From positions 1 to 5,297 of the forward strand of contig LQHI01000053.1 in assembly GCA_001515185.1 (NCBI GenBank): a stretch of DNA of 5,297 nucleotides. The letters are read 5' to 3'. The notes beneath the pieces were generated by a model. That model was not told the origin of the DNA, did no database searches, and saw only the letters and a program-made list of their open reading frames with translations. The number at the start of each line of letters is the position of its first letter. The stretch's first letter is position 1. This document shows positions 1-5,297 of this stretch, piece after piece. The DNA is from Hadesarchaea archaeon DG-33. Lineage in GTDB: Archaea > Hadarchaeota > Hadarchaeia > Hadarchaeales > Hadarchaeaceae. The position numbers and the translations under genes were made by a program.

Positions 1-675
1 GACCATACCATATGTGCTCTCCACCTCATTCCAATCCTTAACGAATTTTATGGAGTACTTCCGACCGCCAAACCGACCCACGAAGATTTTCCTTTTTTCC
101 ACGCGCATGTAATCTTCATATGATACTGCAGATCTATCCAACTCTCTGGAACGGATTTCTTTTTTATAATCTTCCTCCTTCAACTTCTCTAATCCCCTTT
201 CCCCATCCTCCAACAACCGCCCTATGCTTGCGTATACTCGGCGACAGTTCTTCGACCCATAAATGACGGGATCAATGTCAGACGAGATTGTGTGGAGCTT
301 CGGTTGAAGAAAGGAAAGCGCTGCCTTCTCGACTCTGTCCAGCTCCTTTTTACGTCGCAGCTCTGATATGCAGTCGTTGGGCCTGTAGTGGTATTTTATG
401 TCCTCCTCCGGAACTTCGCATAATTTTTCACCGAAGACAAGATCATGAACCAAATACTTTGAATCCAACTGCTCAATCGCATCATGTAAATCTTGAAAGG
501 TGCGGATCCTTCGAAAAGTGGTTTTGCCACGCCTCAGGTTTCCCCTCAAATCCGGCACGTACTTGGGATAAGCAATGACCCTGCCGGGCGGATGGGTATG
601 CCCTCTAACATCGAAAATAACGCCATCCACCGTTTCTACCATATCACCTTCCAGCGGTTTTGCCTTCATCCCCAT
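1..675 (-). CDS. Predicted nucleotidyltransferase (COG1665-like), 3' end outside window
   Basis: A minus-strand frame stays open from an ATG at 675 to the window edge (225 codons, no stop), so the C-terminus is missing. The N-terminal part carries VDGVIFDVRGHTHPPGR (about residues 16-32) and AYPKYVPD. It is followed by LCEVPEEDIKYHYRP (85-99), SDIDPVIYG with the Asp-x-Asp pair at D133/D135, and SYEDYMRVEKRK plus YSIKFVKDWNEV near the edge. From memory this order matches an archaeal predicted nucleotidyltransferase family often labelled DNA polymerase beta subunit-like; its substrate is not known to me. The hG[GS] motif that should lie about 8-13 residues before D133 is absent, so activity is doubtful. 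It lies 68 bp after mtd on the same strand, probably in one transcript. The start could also be ATG 669, or TTG 684, which has GAGGGG eight bases upstream; no clear ribosome site supports ATG 675. Confidence 0.75.
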   Translation of the reverse strand, partial: MGMKAKPLEGDMVETVDGVIFDVRGHTHPPGRVIAYPKYVPDLRGNLRRGKTTFRRIRTFQDLHDAIEQLDSKYLVHDLVFGEKLCEVPEEDIKYHYRPNDCISELRRKKELDRVEKAALSFLQPKLHTISSDIDPVIYGSKNCRRVYASIGRLLEDGERGLEKLKEEDYKKEIRSRELDRSAVSYEDYMRVEKRKIFVGRFGGRKYSIKFVKDWNEVESTYGMV

Positions 676-719
676 TCCAAACAATTTTGGTGCCCCTCTA
701 TTAATGAGCGTCCAAGAAT

Positions 720-739
720 CCCCGCACTTAGTGCCGGGG
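720..739 (-). other. GC-rich stem-loop between mtd and the downstream gene
   Basis: Five bases after the mtd stop codon the minus strand reads CCCCGGCACTAAGTGCGGGG. It folds as CCCC + GCAC paired with GTGC + GGGG, with one bulged G and a TAA loop; the flanking T and A add a ninth pair. No T-run follows, so it is not a typical terminator. It may be a processing or mRNA 3'-end stabilising structure separating mtd expression from the gene after it. The role is inferred; the pairing is seen directly. Confidence 0.5.
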
Positions 740-743
740 AGTA

Positions 744-1577
744 TCAATTCTCGTTTTCCATGAGCTTTCTTTTCGAGAGGAGTTCGCCTTTTCTTCCATG
801 TGGCCTCCTTAACACCGAGTCCTCGCTTTTTTCTATTTCGCGAGCTTCGTCACATAACTTTGCGGCCGTCCTCATCATCTCATGAGCAGCTGCCACGATC
901 GGTATGTATCTCTCCTTCTCCTTGACCCTGAAACAGCCCTCAACGCTTACATCTGCAACTTTCTTCGCTATCTCAAAAGCTGCCATGGCCTTCGCACGCG
1001 CATAAGGATTTTCAAATTTGGCGGCGCCTACAGCTTTATCGCGGTCAACGATTATCCTTGGCAAATAGGGCTTGCCAGACTTCACGCCCTCGATTGCTTT
1101 ATCGGTCTCCTCATAAACAACTCGGGAAGCGCCAGTTACTGAAAGAACCTTGATTACATCCGCATTAAAGAGCGACATCTCGACGGGATCGAGAAATTCC
1201 ATTCGCGCGCCTAGCATGGAGTCTGCCTCGACGAATATGTAGCCAAAGCCTGTCTTCTCAAGTTCCCCGGCGATCTTGGCCCCTGGGGCATCGCCGATGA
1301 TTATGCAGGGTTTGCCGGATTTCTTGAGGATCTCTCTAGCCTTCGAAGGTCCCGGAAGGGCAGGATTTGGACTTATCGCTATGATCAGTTCGGGATTGAA
1401 GTCAAGAATTTTTTTAGAAACCCCTTCACAGTCCTCCTCGGTTATTTTCGGTCCAGATGCCACAACCCTGAAGTCGATGCCCTCTCTTTCTGCCCGCTCA
1501 TCGAGCATCAGGTCCAACATGGCGGAAGTGCCGAGGTTGCCCATCTTAACTAATCCTACCCTCACTCTTTTGGCCAT
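744..1577 (-). CDS. mtd: F420-dependent methylenetetrahydromethanopterin dehydrogenase (Mtd)
   Basis: Cytoplasmic enzyme that reversibly transfers hydride between reduced coenzyme F420 and methenyl-tetrahydromethanopterin, giving the methylene form: a central step of methanogenesis from CO2 and of its reversal. At 277 residues it has the family's normal length (about 275-285). Recognised blocks in order: MGNLGTSAMLDLMLDERAER (12-31), SPNPALPGPSKARE (69-82), IIGDAPG (93-99), MLGARMEFLDPVEM (121-134), FENPYARAKAMAAFEIA (about 188-204), VADVSVEGCF (207-216), RYIPIVAAAHEMMR and the C-terminal LSKRKLME. These match the Methanopyrus kandleri protein as I recall it, with only small gaps, so the gene looks intact. 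The ATG is supported by a Shine-Dalgarno just upstream. It is divergent from the symporter gene and probably leads a transcript that continues into the nucleotidyltransferase gene. The name is firm; pathway direction cannot be told from this window. Confidence 0.97.
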   Translation of the reverse strand: MAKRVRVGLVKMGNLGTSAMLDLMLDERAEREGIDFRVVASGPKITEEDCEGVSKKILDFNPELIIAISPNPALPGPSKAREILKKSGKPCIIIGDAPGAKIAGELEKTGFGYIFVEADSMLGARMEFLDPVEMSLFNADVIKVLSVTGASRVVYEETDKAIEGVKSGKPYLPRIIVDRDKAVGAAKFENPYARAKAMAAFEIAKKVADVSVEGCFRVKEKERYIPIVAAAHEMMRTAAKLCDEAREIEKSEDSVLRRPHGRKGELLSKRKLMENEN

Positions 1578-1581
1578 CTCT

Positions 1582-1592
1582 GATCGCCCCCC
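1582..1592 (-). promoter_or_regulatory. Shine-Dalgarno of mtd
   Basis: On the minus strand GGGGGGCGATC ends four bases before the mtd ATG. It resembles the archaeal consensus GGAGGTGATC, with GGCGATC in place of GGTGATC, and fixes the start at 1577. Confidence 0.6.
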
Positions 1593-1610
1593 AACTTCAC
1601 AATAGCAAGG

Positions 1611-1627
1611 GGTAATTAAATAAATTT
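1611..1627. promoter_or_regulatory. Shared TATA-like region for the divergent mtd and symporter genes
   Basis: The 80-base gap between the two divergent start codons has a single AT-only block, TAATTAAATAAATTT (1613-1627). Read on the plus strand, TTAAATAA is centred near 1618, about 40 bases before the symporter ATG. Read on the minus strand, AAATTTATTTAA is centred about 42 bases before the mtd ATG. With the usual archaeal spacing of about 25 bases from TATA to transcription start, each gene would have a leader of roughly 15 nucleotides, just enough for its Shine-Dalgarno. The two promoters would then overlap, and TBP binding in one direction could exclude the other. The location is seen; its use in both directions is inferred. 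Confidence 0.5.
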
Positions 1628-1644
1628 GCCAGCATAAATCCAGC

Positions 1645-1655
1645 GGAAGGTGATC
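1645..1655 (+). promoter_or_regulatory. Shine-Dalgarno of the symporter gene
   Basis: GGAAGGTGATC sits two bases before the ATG at 1658. GGTGATC is a perfect complement to the conserved 3' end of archaeal 16S rRNA, which strongly supports this start. Confidence 0.7.
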
Positions 1656-1657
1656 CC

Positions 1658-3028
1658 ATGGAAATGCTTGACTTATCCATCTTCATCGGGTATATTGCCG
1701 TGCTAATCATCATTGGGGTCAGGGTTTCGAAGAAAACAACGAATTTTCGTGGATTTACCGTAGCAGGCCGATCGCTTGGTTTTCCCCAAATGACCGCTAC
1801 AATAGTTGCGACGTTTTATGGTGCAACTGCCGTAATTGGGGTAGCTGGGTTTGCTTACCTAGTTGGTCTCGGTGCTATCTGGTTCGTCATACCGTGGTAC
1901 ATTGGCACTTTGCTTGTGGCTATCTTCTTGGTAAAAAAAATATCTAAATTCTCAAAATTCACCATGCCCGAAGCCATCGGCTCCATGTTCGACAAGCGAT
2001 GCAGGATTCTGTCTGCGAGCCTGTTGATTTTCTACTGCCTCGTCCCAGAATCTATCATAGCGATCGGCTATCTCTCCCACTCGATGTTGGGCATCTCAAC
2101 TTCGCTCGGCATGATCATCGCAACTTTTGTGATAATCATTTACACACTTCTTGGGGGTCTCCGAGCGGTCGTATCAACCGACATCTTGCAGTTCTTCCTC
2201 ATGGGCACGGGGTTGATGATTTTACTCGTGGTGGGGTTAGGGGCTGTCGGGGGGTTTGGCGGCATCTGGCAGAACATCCCGCCTGACTTCAAGTCCATAT
2301 CGGGAGGGCTTTCGATCTGGGATATTCTAGTCCTTTCTATCACCATAGGCACTCTGCCACTCGTAAGCGCCCAACTTTATCAGAGATTTTTCTCCTCGAG
2401 TTCTTGGAAAATCTCAAGAAGGGCGTTGTTTACCGCAATTCTCTGTTGGATAATTTTCGACTTTGCGATTATTACGACGGGCCTAATGGCTAGGGCTCAA
2501 AATCCTGCCGGAGGCGAGGAATTGGCTGATGCCGCCCTGCCGGACCTAGGGATGGGGCTCCTTCCAGTAGGGGTTAGGGGGCTTTTCATGGTAGCTTTGT
2601 TTGCAGCGGTGATGTCGACTGCTGATTCCTATCTTCATGTAGCGGCCAGCAGCTTTTCAAACGATATCTACAGATTTTTTGGAAAGAAAGGAGGTGAGAA
2701 AAGGATGCTGCTGGTGGCAAGGGGCTCGATAGTCATGTTTGGTATCTTTAGTTTGATAATCGCATTTTGGCTCCAAACGATCGTAAATGCGATAGTTTTC
2801 CTCTTGACGGTCTGGATATCCGGGATGCTTCTACCGATAATTCTTTCCTATAAATTCAAGTTGAGGGCGAAAACGGCATTTGCGGGTATGCTTTCGGGTG
2901 CCCTTGCTTCCATCTTCTGGAAAGTTATTTCCTCTTATGTTGCCGTGCCTGCCTATGCGGATCCCCTCTTCATCGGCATAGGCGCCTGTTTATTTGGACT
3001 CATAATTGCGGACATAACCTGGCGATAG
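1658..3028 (+). CDS. Sodium:solute symporter family protein (SSS)
   Basis: Integral membrane protein of 456 residues, slightly short for the SSS family but with its LeuT-fold pattern of about 12-13 hydrophobic segments from residue 5 to near the C-terminus. Family signatures: AGRSLG (36-41) after the first helix, the small-residue helix ATIVATFYGATAVIG (47-61) that normally supplies sodium ligands, LLGGLRAVVSTDILQ (164-178), QLYQRFFS (239-246) and AAVMSTADSYLHVAASSFSNDIYR, whose S320/T321 match the Ser/Thr pair at the second sodium site of PutP and vSGLT. It should couple sodium entry to uptake of a small solute. Known substrates of the family (proline, pantothenate, sugars, acetate and others) cannot be separated here. 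The gene is monocistronic in this window, divergent from mtd and convergent with the ATP-grasp gene. Family assignment is firm, substrate unknown. Confidence 0.93.
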   Translation: MEMLDLSIFIGYIAVLIIIGVRVSKKTTNFRGFTVAGRSLGFPQMTATIVATFYGATAVIGVAGFAYLVGLGAIWFVIPWYIGTLLVAIFLVKKISKFSKFTMPEAIGSMFDKRCRILSASLLIFYCLVPESIIAIGYLSHSMLGISTSLGMIIATFVIIIYTLLGGLRAVVSTDILQFFLMGTGLMILLVVGLGAVGGFGGIWQNIPPDFKSISGGLSIWDILVLSITIGTLPLVSAQLYQRFFSSSSWKISRRALFTAILCWIIFDFAIITTGLMARAQNPAGGEELADAALPDLGMGLLPVGVRGLFMVALFAAVMSTADSYLHVAASSFSNDIYRFFGKKGGEKRMLLVARGSIVMFGIFSLIIAFWLQTIVNAIVFLLTVWISGMLLPIILSYKFKLRAKTAFAGMLSGALASIFWKVISSYVAVPAYADPLFIGIGACLFGLIIADITWR

Positions 3029-3046
3029 CCCTCGGGAGTTAGCTGT

Positions 3047-4255
3047 CTAAGATTTATTTTTTGATATTTTACTTGCAAGAACGTATGCCCTAGCAATTGT
3101 CTCATTCCTGCTCTCTCCAAACTTCAAGACGCTACAGATAGGGTGCCCCTTTTTGACAATCGAACCTTCCGGTGTGATATCGACTATGTCTGGGATTTTC
3201 TTTAAATCAGGAATTTCAACATCCTTCTTAGCATACAAAATTAACTTTACCGAATATCCCCTTGGTTGCCTGTATTTCCCCACCTCGCCTCCACAAGAAC
3301 GAATGTGTTCTTCTACGAGGTTTATCCCGAGAAGTCCTTCGACGCAATCGATCGTGTTCTGAAATCTGGGATTTATCTCCACCAGGTATGGCTCTTCAGA
3401 AAGGACGAAATCGACCCCATTCGAGCCCACCAATCCGATTTCCTTACAAATCGTTTTAGAGGTTTCGACGATTTGGTTTTCAAACTCGGGTTTGTTTAGC
3501 GGTATCACGTTACCACAGTAACCAAATGGCCTAGGCACGCCCAACCGTTTGTCGCCTATGATTTGCTCGTTAATTGTTAGACACTTGGCTTCATCACCGT
3601 TCGACAAGATAGATGTGCTAGCATCGATGCCTCGAATGTACTGTTGCACGTACAAACTTTCTTTATCACCCGCTGACAACACACTTCCAAAGAATCGCAC
3701 CAACTCATCCGATGACCTAGCAAGCCTTATCCCGATGCCGCCTCCCCCAAAGGCTGGCTTCAAAACAACGGGGTACCCGATATCCAGTGCGGCCTCTAAC
3801 GCTTCATCTAGCTTTCGAACCCTATGTGTGAGCGGGTAGGGAATGCCAAGTTTATCAGCTATGCGAAAAAGTTTCTCTTTATTTTTGCACGTCTCCAAGC
3901 GGGTCGTGTCATTTCCGATTATTTTTGCCCTCTTTCCAAGATCCCCGATAAATGCTGAGTAGTGCTCCATGCCCGATGTTAAAATGATCGCATCGACGTT
4001 GTGGGCTTCAAGAGCTTGAAGCGAGAGATGAAAGAGACTAGGTCTTTTCGAGCTTTTAGGCTGAACCTTCAACTCGGCGGATCTGACGGAAAACACGACA
4101 TCTGCACATCCCCGCAAATCGATGTCGCCAAAACAATCCACAGCAATAGTTTTCAAGCCGAGGGCCTTCGCTGATTTGACGATTGGTCTGGTGTTGACAC
4201 CGACCACCATGATTGAATTAAAAGACAAAGTGGGCCTTGACGTAATTACCACCAT
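3047..4255 (-). CDS. ATP-grasp superfamily ligase (COG2232-like), substrate unknown
   Basis: A 402-residue cytoplasmic protein of the ATP-grasp fold, expected to join a carboxylate to an amine or similar group through an acyl-phosphate using ATP. Residues about 15-118 form the N-terminal domain (VVGVNTRPIVKSAKALG, then VDCFGDIDLRGCADVV). The ATP-grasp core follows: KEKLFRIADKLGIPYP (126-141), VVLKPAFGGGGIGIRL with K165 and the Gly-rich loop 169-175, VQQYIRGIDAS, GSNGVDF (277-283) and the metal-ligand motif LVEINPRF with E293 and N295. The C-terminal part has TPEGSIVKKGHPICSVL (361-377), typical of this family. Every expected block is present. From memory, homologues occur in methanogens and in tetrahydromethanopterin-using methylotrophic bacteria, suggesting a cofactor-related role, unproven. 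It follows mobA by 58 bp but has its own TATA box, so it may be separately transcribed. ATG 4255 fits a leaderless mRNA; ATG 4210 is an alternative. Confidence 0.88.
   Translation of the reverse strand: MVVITSRPTLSFNSIMVVGVNTRPIVKSAKALGLKTIAVDCFGDIDLRGCADVVFSVRSAELKVQPKSSKRPSLFHLSLQALEAHNVDAIILTSGMEHYSAFIGDLGKRAKIIGNDTTRLETCKNKEKLFRIADKLGIPYPLTHRVRKLDEALEAALDIGYPVVLKPAFGGGGIGIRLARSSDELVRFFGSVLSAGDKESLYVQQYIRGIDASTSILSNGDEAKCLTINEQIIGDKRLGVPRPFGYCGNVIPLNKPEFENQIVETSKTICKEIGLVGSNGVDFVLSEEPYLVEINPRFQNTIDCVEGLLGINLVEEHIRSCGGEVGKYRQPRGYSVKLILYAKKDVEIPDLKKIPDIVDITPEGSIVKKGHPICSVLKFGESRNETIARAYVLASKISKNKS
3051..3071 (+). terminator. Possible T-rich terminator after the symporter gene
   Basis: About 22 bases past the symporter stop the plus strand becomes T-rich, with a run of six T (3057-3062) and then GATATTTT. 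Archaeal termination commonly uses oligo-T stretches without a stable hairpin, and none is seen here. The tract also encodes the Lys/Asn/Ser-rich C-terminus of the convergent ATP-grasp gene, so it could be incidental. Confidence 0.35.
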
Positions 4256-4270
4256 TAATGGTTTTGGTAA
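4246..4270. promoter_or_regulatory. Inverted repeat over the ATP-grasp start (candidate operator)
   Basis: ACCATTAATGGT (4251-4262) is a perfect 12-bp palindrome covering the start codon at 4255-4253. It is flanked by a second pair of arms, TTACC (4246-4250) and GGTAA (4266-4270), offset by three bases on one side. Centred on the predicted transcription start, it sits where an archaeal repressor would block RNA polymerase. The symmetry is seen directly; an operator role is inferred, and the binding protein is unknown. Confidence 0.4.
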
Positions 4271-4275
4271 ATGCT

Positions 4276-4285
4276 GTTTATAGAA
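4276..4285 (-). promoter_or_regulatory. TATA box of the ATP-grasp gene
   Basis: On the minus strand TTCTATAAAC is centred near 4280, about 25-26 bases upstream of the A of the ATG at 4255. That is the normal archaeal TATA-to-start distance, so transcription would begin at or next to the start codon. No Shine-Dalgarno lies before this ATG, which agrees with a leaderless message. Confidence 0.5.
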
Positions 4286-4313
4286 TGGTTGGAGGTTTTC
4301 AGGGTTAACTCGC

Positions 4314-4934
4314 CTACCTATCTCCTCTATTTAGATTTCCCGCTGACAGAAGCTCGATGTCCTCAGGTGAGTTCACATTCAGGAATGATTCTAATTTTGG
4401 ATCAATCTTCCTCAGCCTCTCCGTCGATACGTAAACGATATCCGGGACTATATTTAGGACCTCCATTAACCTCATTTTCCCCCTTTTCCACACCTCGTTC
4501 ACGGCCTTTCGCAGTTTTTCTGTTTCGTAAACGGCTTGAAGTGGTTCCACGTAACCATTCGGCCATCTTGCGACTGCACCGCCATGGTTTTTCGCGTTCT
4601 CAAATAACAACTCAATGACTTCCAGCTTAACCTTCGGGCAGTCGCACGTTACCAACGCCGTGTACTCAGATCTGATCTCAGGAAGCGCACTCACTAGGCC
4701 CGTTAATGCCCCTTTCCTCTCATACTTGTCCACAATGACTTTTGCTCTAGGAAACATTCTCCCCAGTTTTTCTCGGCTAGACCTACACGATACCACAAAT
4801 TCTTTGGATAGTTTGGAGACCTTTCCTACCACGTGCTGGATCATGGGTTTCCCGTTTATCTCGAAAAAGGGCTTCTCTCTACCGAACCTCTTGCTGCCCC
4901 CGCCCGCTAAAATCAAAATGCCGAGCTTTCCCAT
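4314..4934 (-). CDS. mobA: Molybdenum cofactor guanylyltransferase (MobA-like)
   Basis: Cytoplasmic nucleotidyltransferase that attaches GMP from GTP to molybdopterin, making the guanine dinucleotide cofactor used by formate dehydrogenases and related molybdenum or tungsten enzymes. The 206 residues match the usual size (about 190-210). The N-terminal nucleotide loop is LAGGGSKRFGREK (9-21), followed by GKPMIQHV (28-35), KGALTGLVSAL (74-84), the metal-binding CDCP (97-100, D98) and GYVEPLQAVY (127-136), the last being typical of MobA rather than of other members of the fold. The C-terminal NVNSPEDIE is the usual ending block. The original fdhD stop abuts its ATG (TAGATG), and GGGTGA inside the fdhD tail, eight bases before the ATG, can act as its ribosome site. 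Context with fdhD supports MobA over CobY or other sugar/cofactor nucleotidyltransferases. Confidence 0.87.
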   Translation of the reverse strand: MGKLGILILAGGGSKRFGREKPFFEINGKPMIQHVVGKVSKLSKEFVVSCRSSREKLGRMFPRAKVIVDKYERKGALTGLVSALPEIRSEYTALVTCDCPKVKLEVIELLFENAKNHGGAVARWPNGYVEPLQAVYETEKLRKAVNEVWKRGKMRLMEVLNIVPDIVYVSTERLRKIDPKLESFLNVNSPEDIELLSAGNLNRGDR

Positions 4935-5036
4935 CTAAAATTTCACCCGTTCAGGGCGCGTGTACACGTTCATTCGGCTCCCCCTAACGAAACCGACAAG
5001 CGTCAAGCCGCTCATCTCAGCCGCTAGGACGCCGGA
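4935..5036 (-). pseudogene. fdhD: Detached C-terminal tail of fdhD
   Basis: Immediately after the premature fdhD stop, but in another frame, 33 codons read SGVLAAEMSG, then LTLVGFVRGSRMNVYTRPER and VKF, ending in TAG. This is the conserved FdhD ending (LTLVGF, then the NVYT-type motif), so it belongs to the same gene. No start or ribosome site of its own is visible. It directly abuts the mobA ATG, as an intact upstream operon gene would. It would be translated only if the frame were restored. Confidence 0.85.
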
Positions 5037-5037
5037 T

Positions 5038-5297
5038 TCAAGACTTGATCACCATATCCGCCGATAACCTACCCGTCGAGATCATAAAACTCCTTGCAAA
5101 ATTCACGCCCTCAATCAGCCCTCTCCCGATGACCTTGTCTACCGCGTTATGCCTCCCGACATCCTCTATACAGAATTTCATTTTTTCATCCAACGTGAAC
5201 AAGGCCGCCGCATGGGTGCCCCCGCTTTTTTTGAATATCCTAGATGCAGAGTGAAGTGATTTAAACGCGTCCAAAATATTTTCTGCACTAAATTTCA
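5038..5297 (-). CDS. fdhD: FdhD, formate dehydrogenase sulfur-transfer protein; 5' end outside window, prematurely stopped
   Basis: FdhD passes sulfur from a cysteine desulfurase to the molybdenum or tungsten cofactor of formate dehydrogenase, a step needed for activity. The frame is open from the right edge (KFSAENILDAFKSL), so the N-terminal half with the catalytic cysteines is not in the window. Family motifs seen: SGGTHAAALF, then EDVGRHNAVDKVIGRG, and STGRLSADMVIK. It then stops at TGA 5040-5038, where homologues continue for roughly 14-16 residues including a conserved Ser-rich SAPT-type loop, followed by the tail found here in another frame. The missing loop and shifted frame point to a deletion of about 40-50 bases. 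The protein as written is probably inactive, unless this is a sequence error. TTG 5274 is not a real start; translation comes from upstream. It lies upstream of mobA in a cofactor maturation operon. Confidence 0.92.
   Translation of the reverse strand, partial: KFSAENILDAFKSLHSASRIFKKSGGTHAAALFTLDEKMKFCIEDVGRHNAVDKVIGRGLIEGVNFARSFMISTGRLSADMVIKS

Noticed and set aside
728..799. A 23-codon minus-strand frame starting at ATG 799 with GGAGG four bases upstream, overlapping the end of mtd and stopping in the loop of the hairpin.
   Set aside because: The GGAGG comes from Arg codons (AGG AGG) in the conserved C-terminal region of Mtd, the peptide (MEEKANSSRK...) resembles nothing I know, and it overlaps mtd entirely up to its last codons. 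Chance is the simpler explanation.
288..885. Plus-strand open frames of about 60-130 codons over the left region.
   Set aside because: They lie antisense to the nucleotidyltransferase and mtd frames, have low-complexity, Pro/Ser/Phe-rich products without recognisable motifs, and no good ribosome sites.
3025..3045. Possible hairpin in the short gap after the symporter stop (AGCCCTCGGGAGTTAGCT).
   Set aside because: The inner CTC/GAG arms leave only a two-base loop and the outer AGC/GCT pairing needs unpaired bases inside; too weak to call a terminator stem.
3047..4255. Reading the ATP-grasp protein as carbamoyl-phosphate synthase, biotin carboxylase or the tyramine-glutamate ligase MfnD.
   Set aside because: At 402 residues, with the VNTRPIVKSAKALG start and the TPEGSIVKKGHPICSVL ending, it fits the COG2232 type better; biotin carboxylase and carbamoyl-phosphate synthase motifs are not seen.
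4271..4938. Plus-strand open frames of 107-115 codons opposite mobA.
   Set aside because: MobA on the minus strand carries clear family motifs through this region; the opposite frames are shadows of it.

Overview
The window looks like part of an archaeal genome, most likely from a euryarchaeal methanogen, methane oxidiser or related C1-metabolising lineage. The best evidence is a complete gene for coenzyme F420-dependent methylenetetrahydromethanopterin dehydrogenase (Mtd). Other evidence is Shine-Dalgarno sequences matching the archaeal 16S tail (GGTGATC type), AT-rich TATA-like boxes and one probable leaderless start. No rRNA, tRNA, CRISPR array or insertion sequence was seen.

Layout: (1) Bases 1-675, minus strand: a nucleotidyltransferase-family gene that runs off the left edge. 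(2) 744-1577, minus: mtd, just upstream of it and probably co-transcribed, with a GC-rich hairpin in the gap. (3) 1578-1657: a compact divergent promoter region. (4) 1658-3028, plus: a sodium/solute symporter. (5) 3047-4255, minus: a COG2232-type ATP-grasp ligase of unknown substrate, convergent with the symporter, with its own promoter and an operator-like dyad at its start. (6) 4314-4934, minus: a MobA-type molybdenum cofactor guanylyltransferase. (7) 4935-5297, minus: the 3' part of fdhD, running off the right edge and broken near its 3' end.

How the genes fit together: fdhD and mobA form a maturation unit for a molybdenum or tungsten formate dehydrogenase. MobA makes the guanine dinucleotide form of the cofactor and FdhD sulfurates it. 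Mtd works in the C1 pathway that exchanges electrons between F420 and methenyl/methylene-tetrahydromethanopterin. Formate oxidation, often F420-linked in archaea, and Mtd therefore belong to the same C1 and electron economy. The ATP-grasp protein may belong to this theme too, but that is inference. The symporter substrate cannot be read from the sequence.

Most unusual: two genes that otherwise match their families well appear to have lost a short, highly conserved core segment. FdhD lacks about 14-16 residues before its C-terminal tail, with a frameshift. The nucleotidyltransferase lacks the Gly-Ser motif that should precede its Asp-x-Asp. These are either real lesions or sequence/assembly errors. 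I did not find a convincing new multi-gene system.
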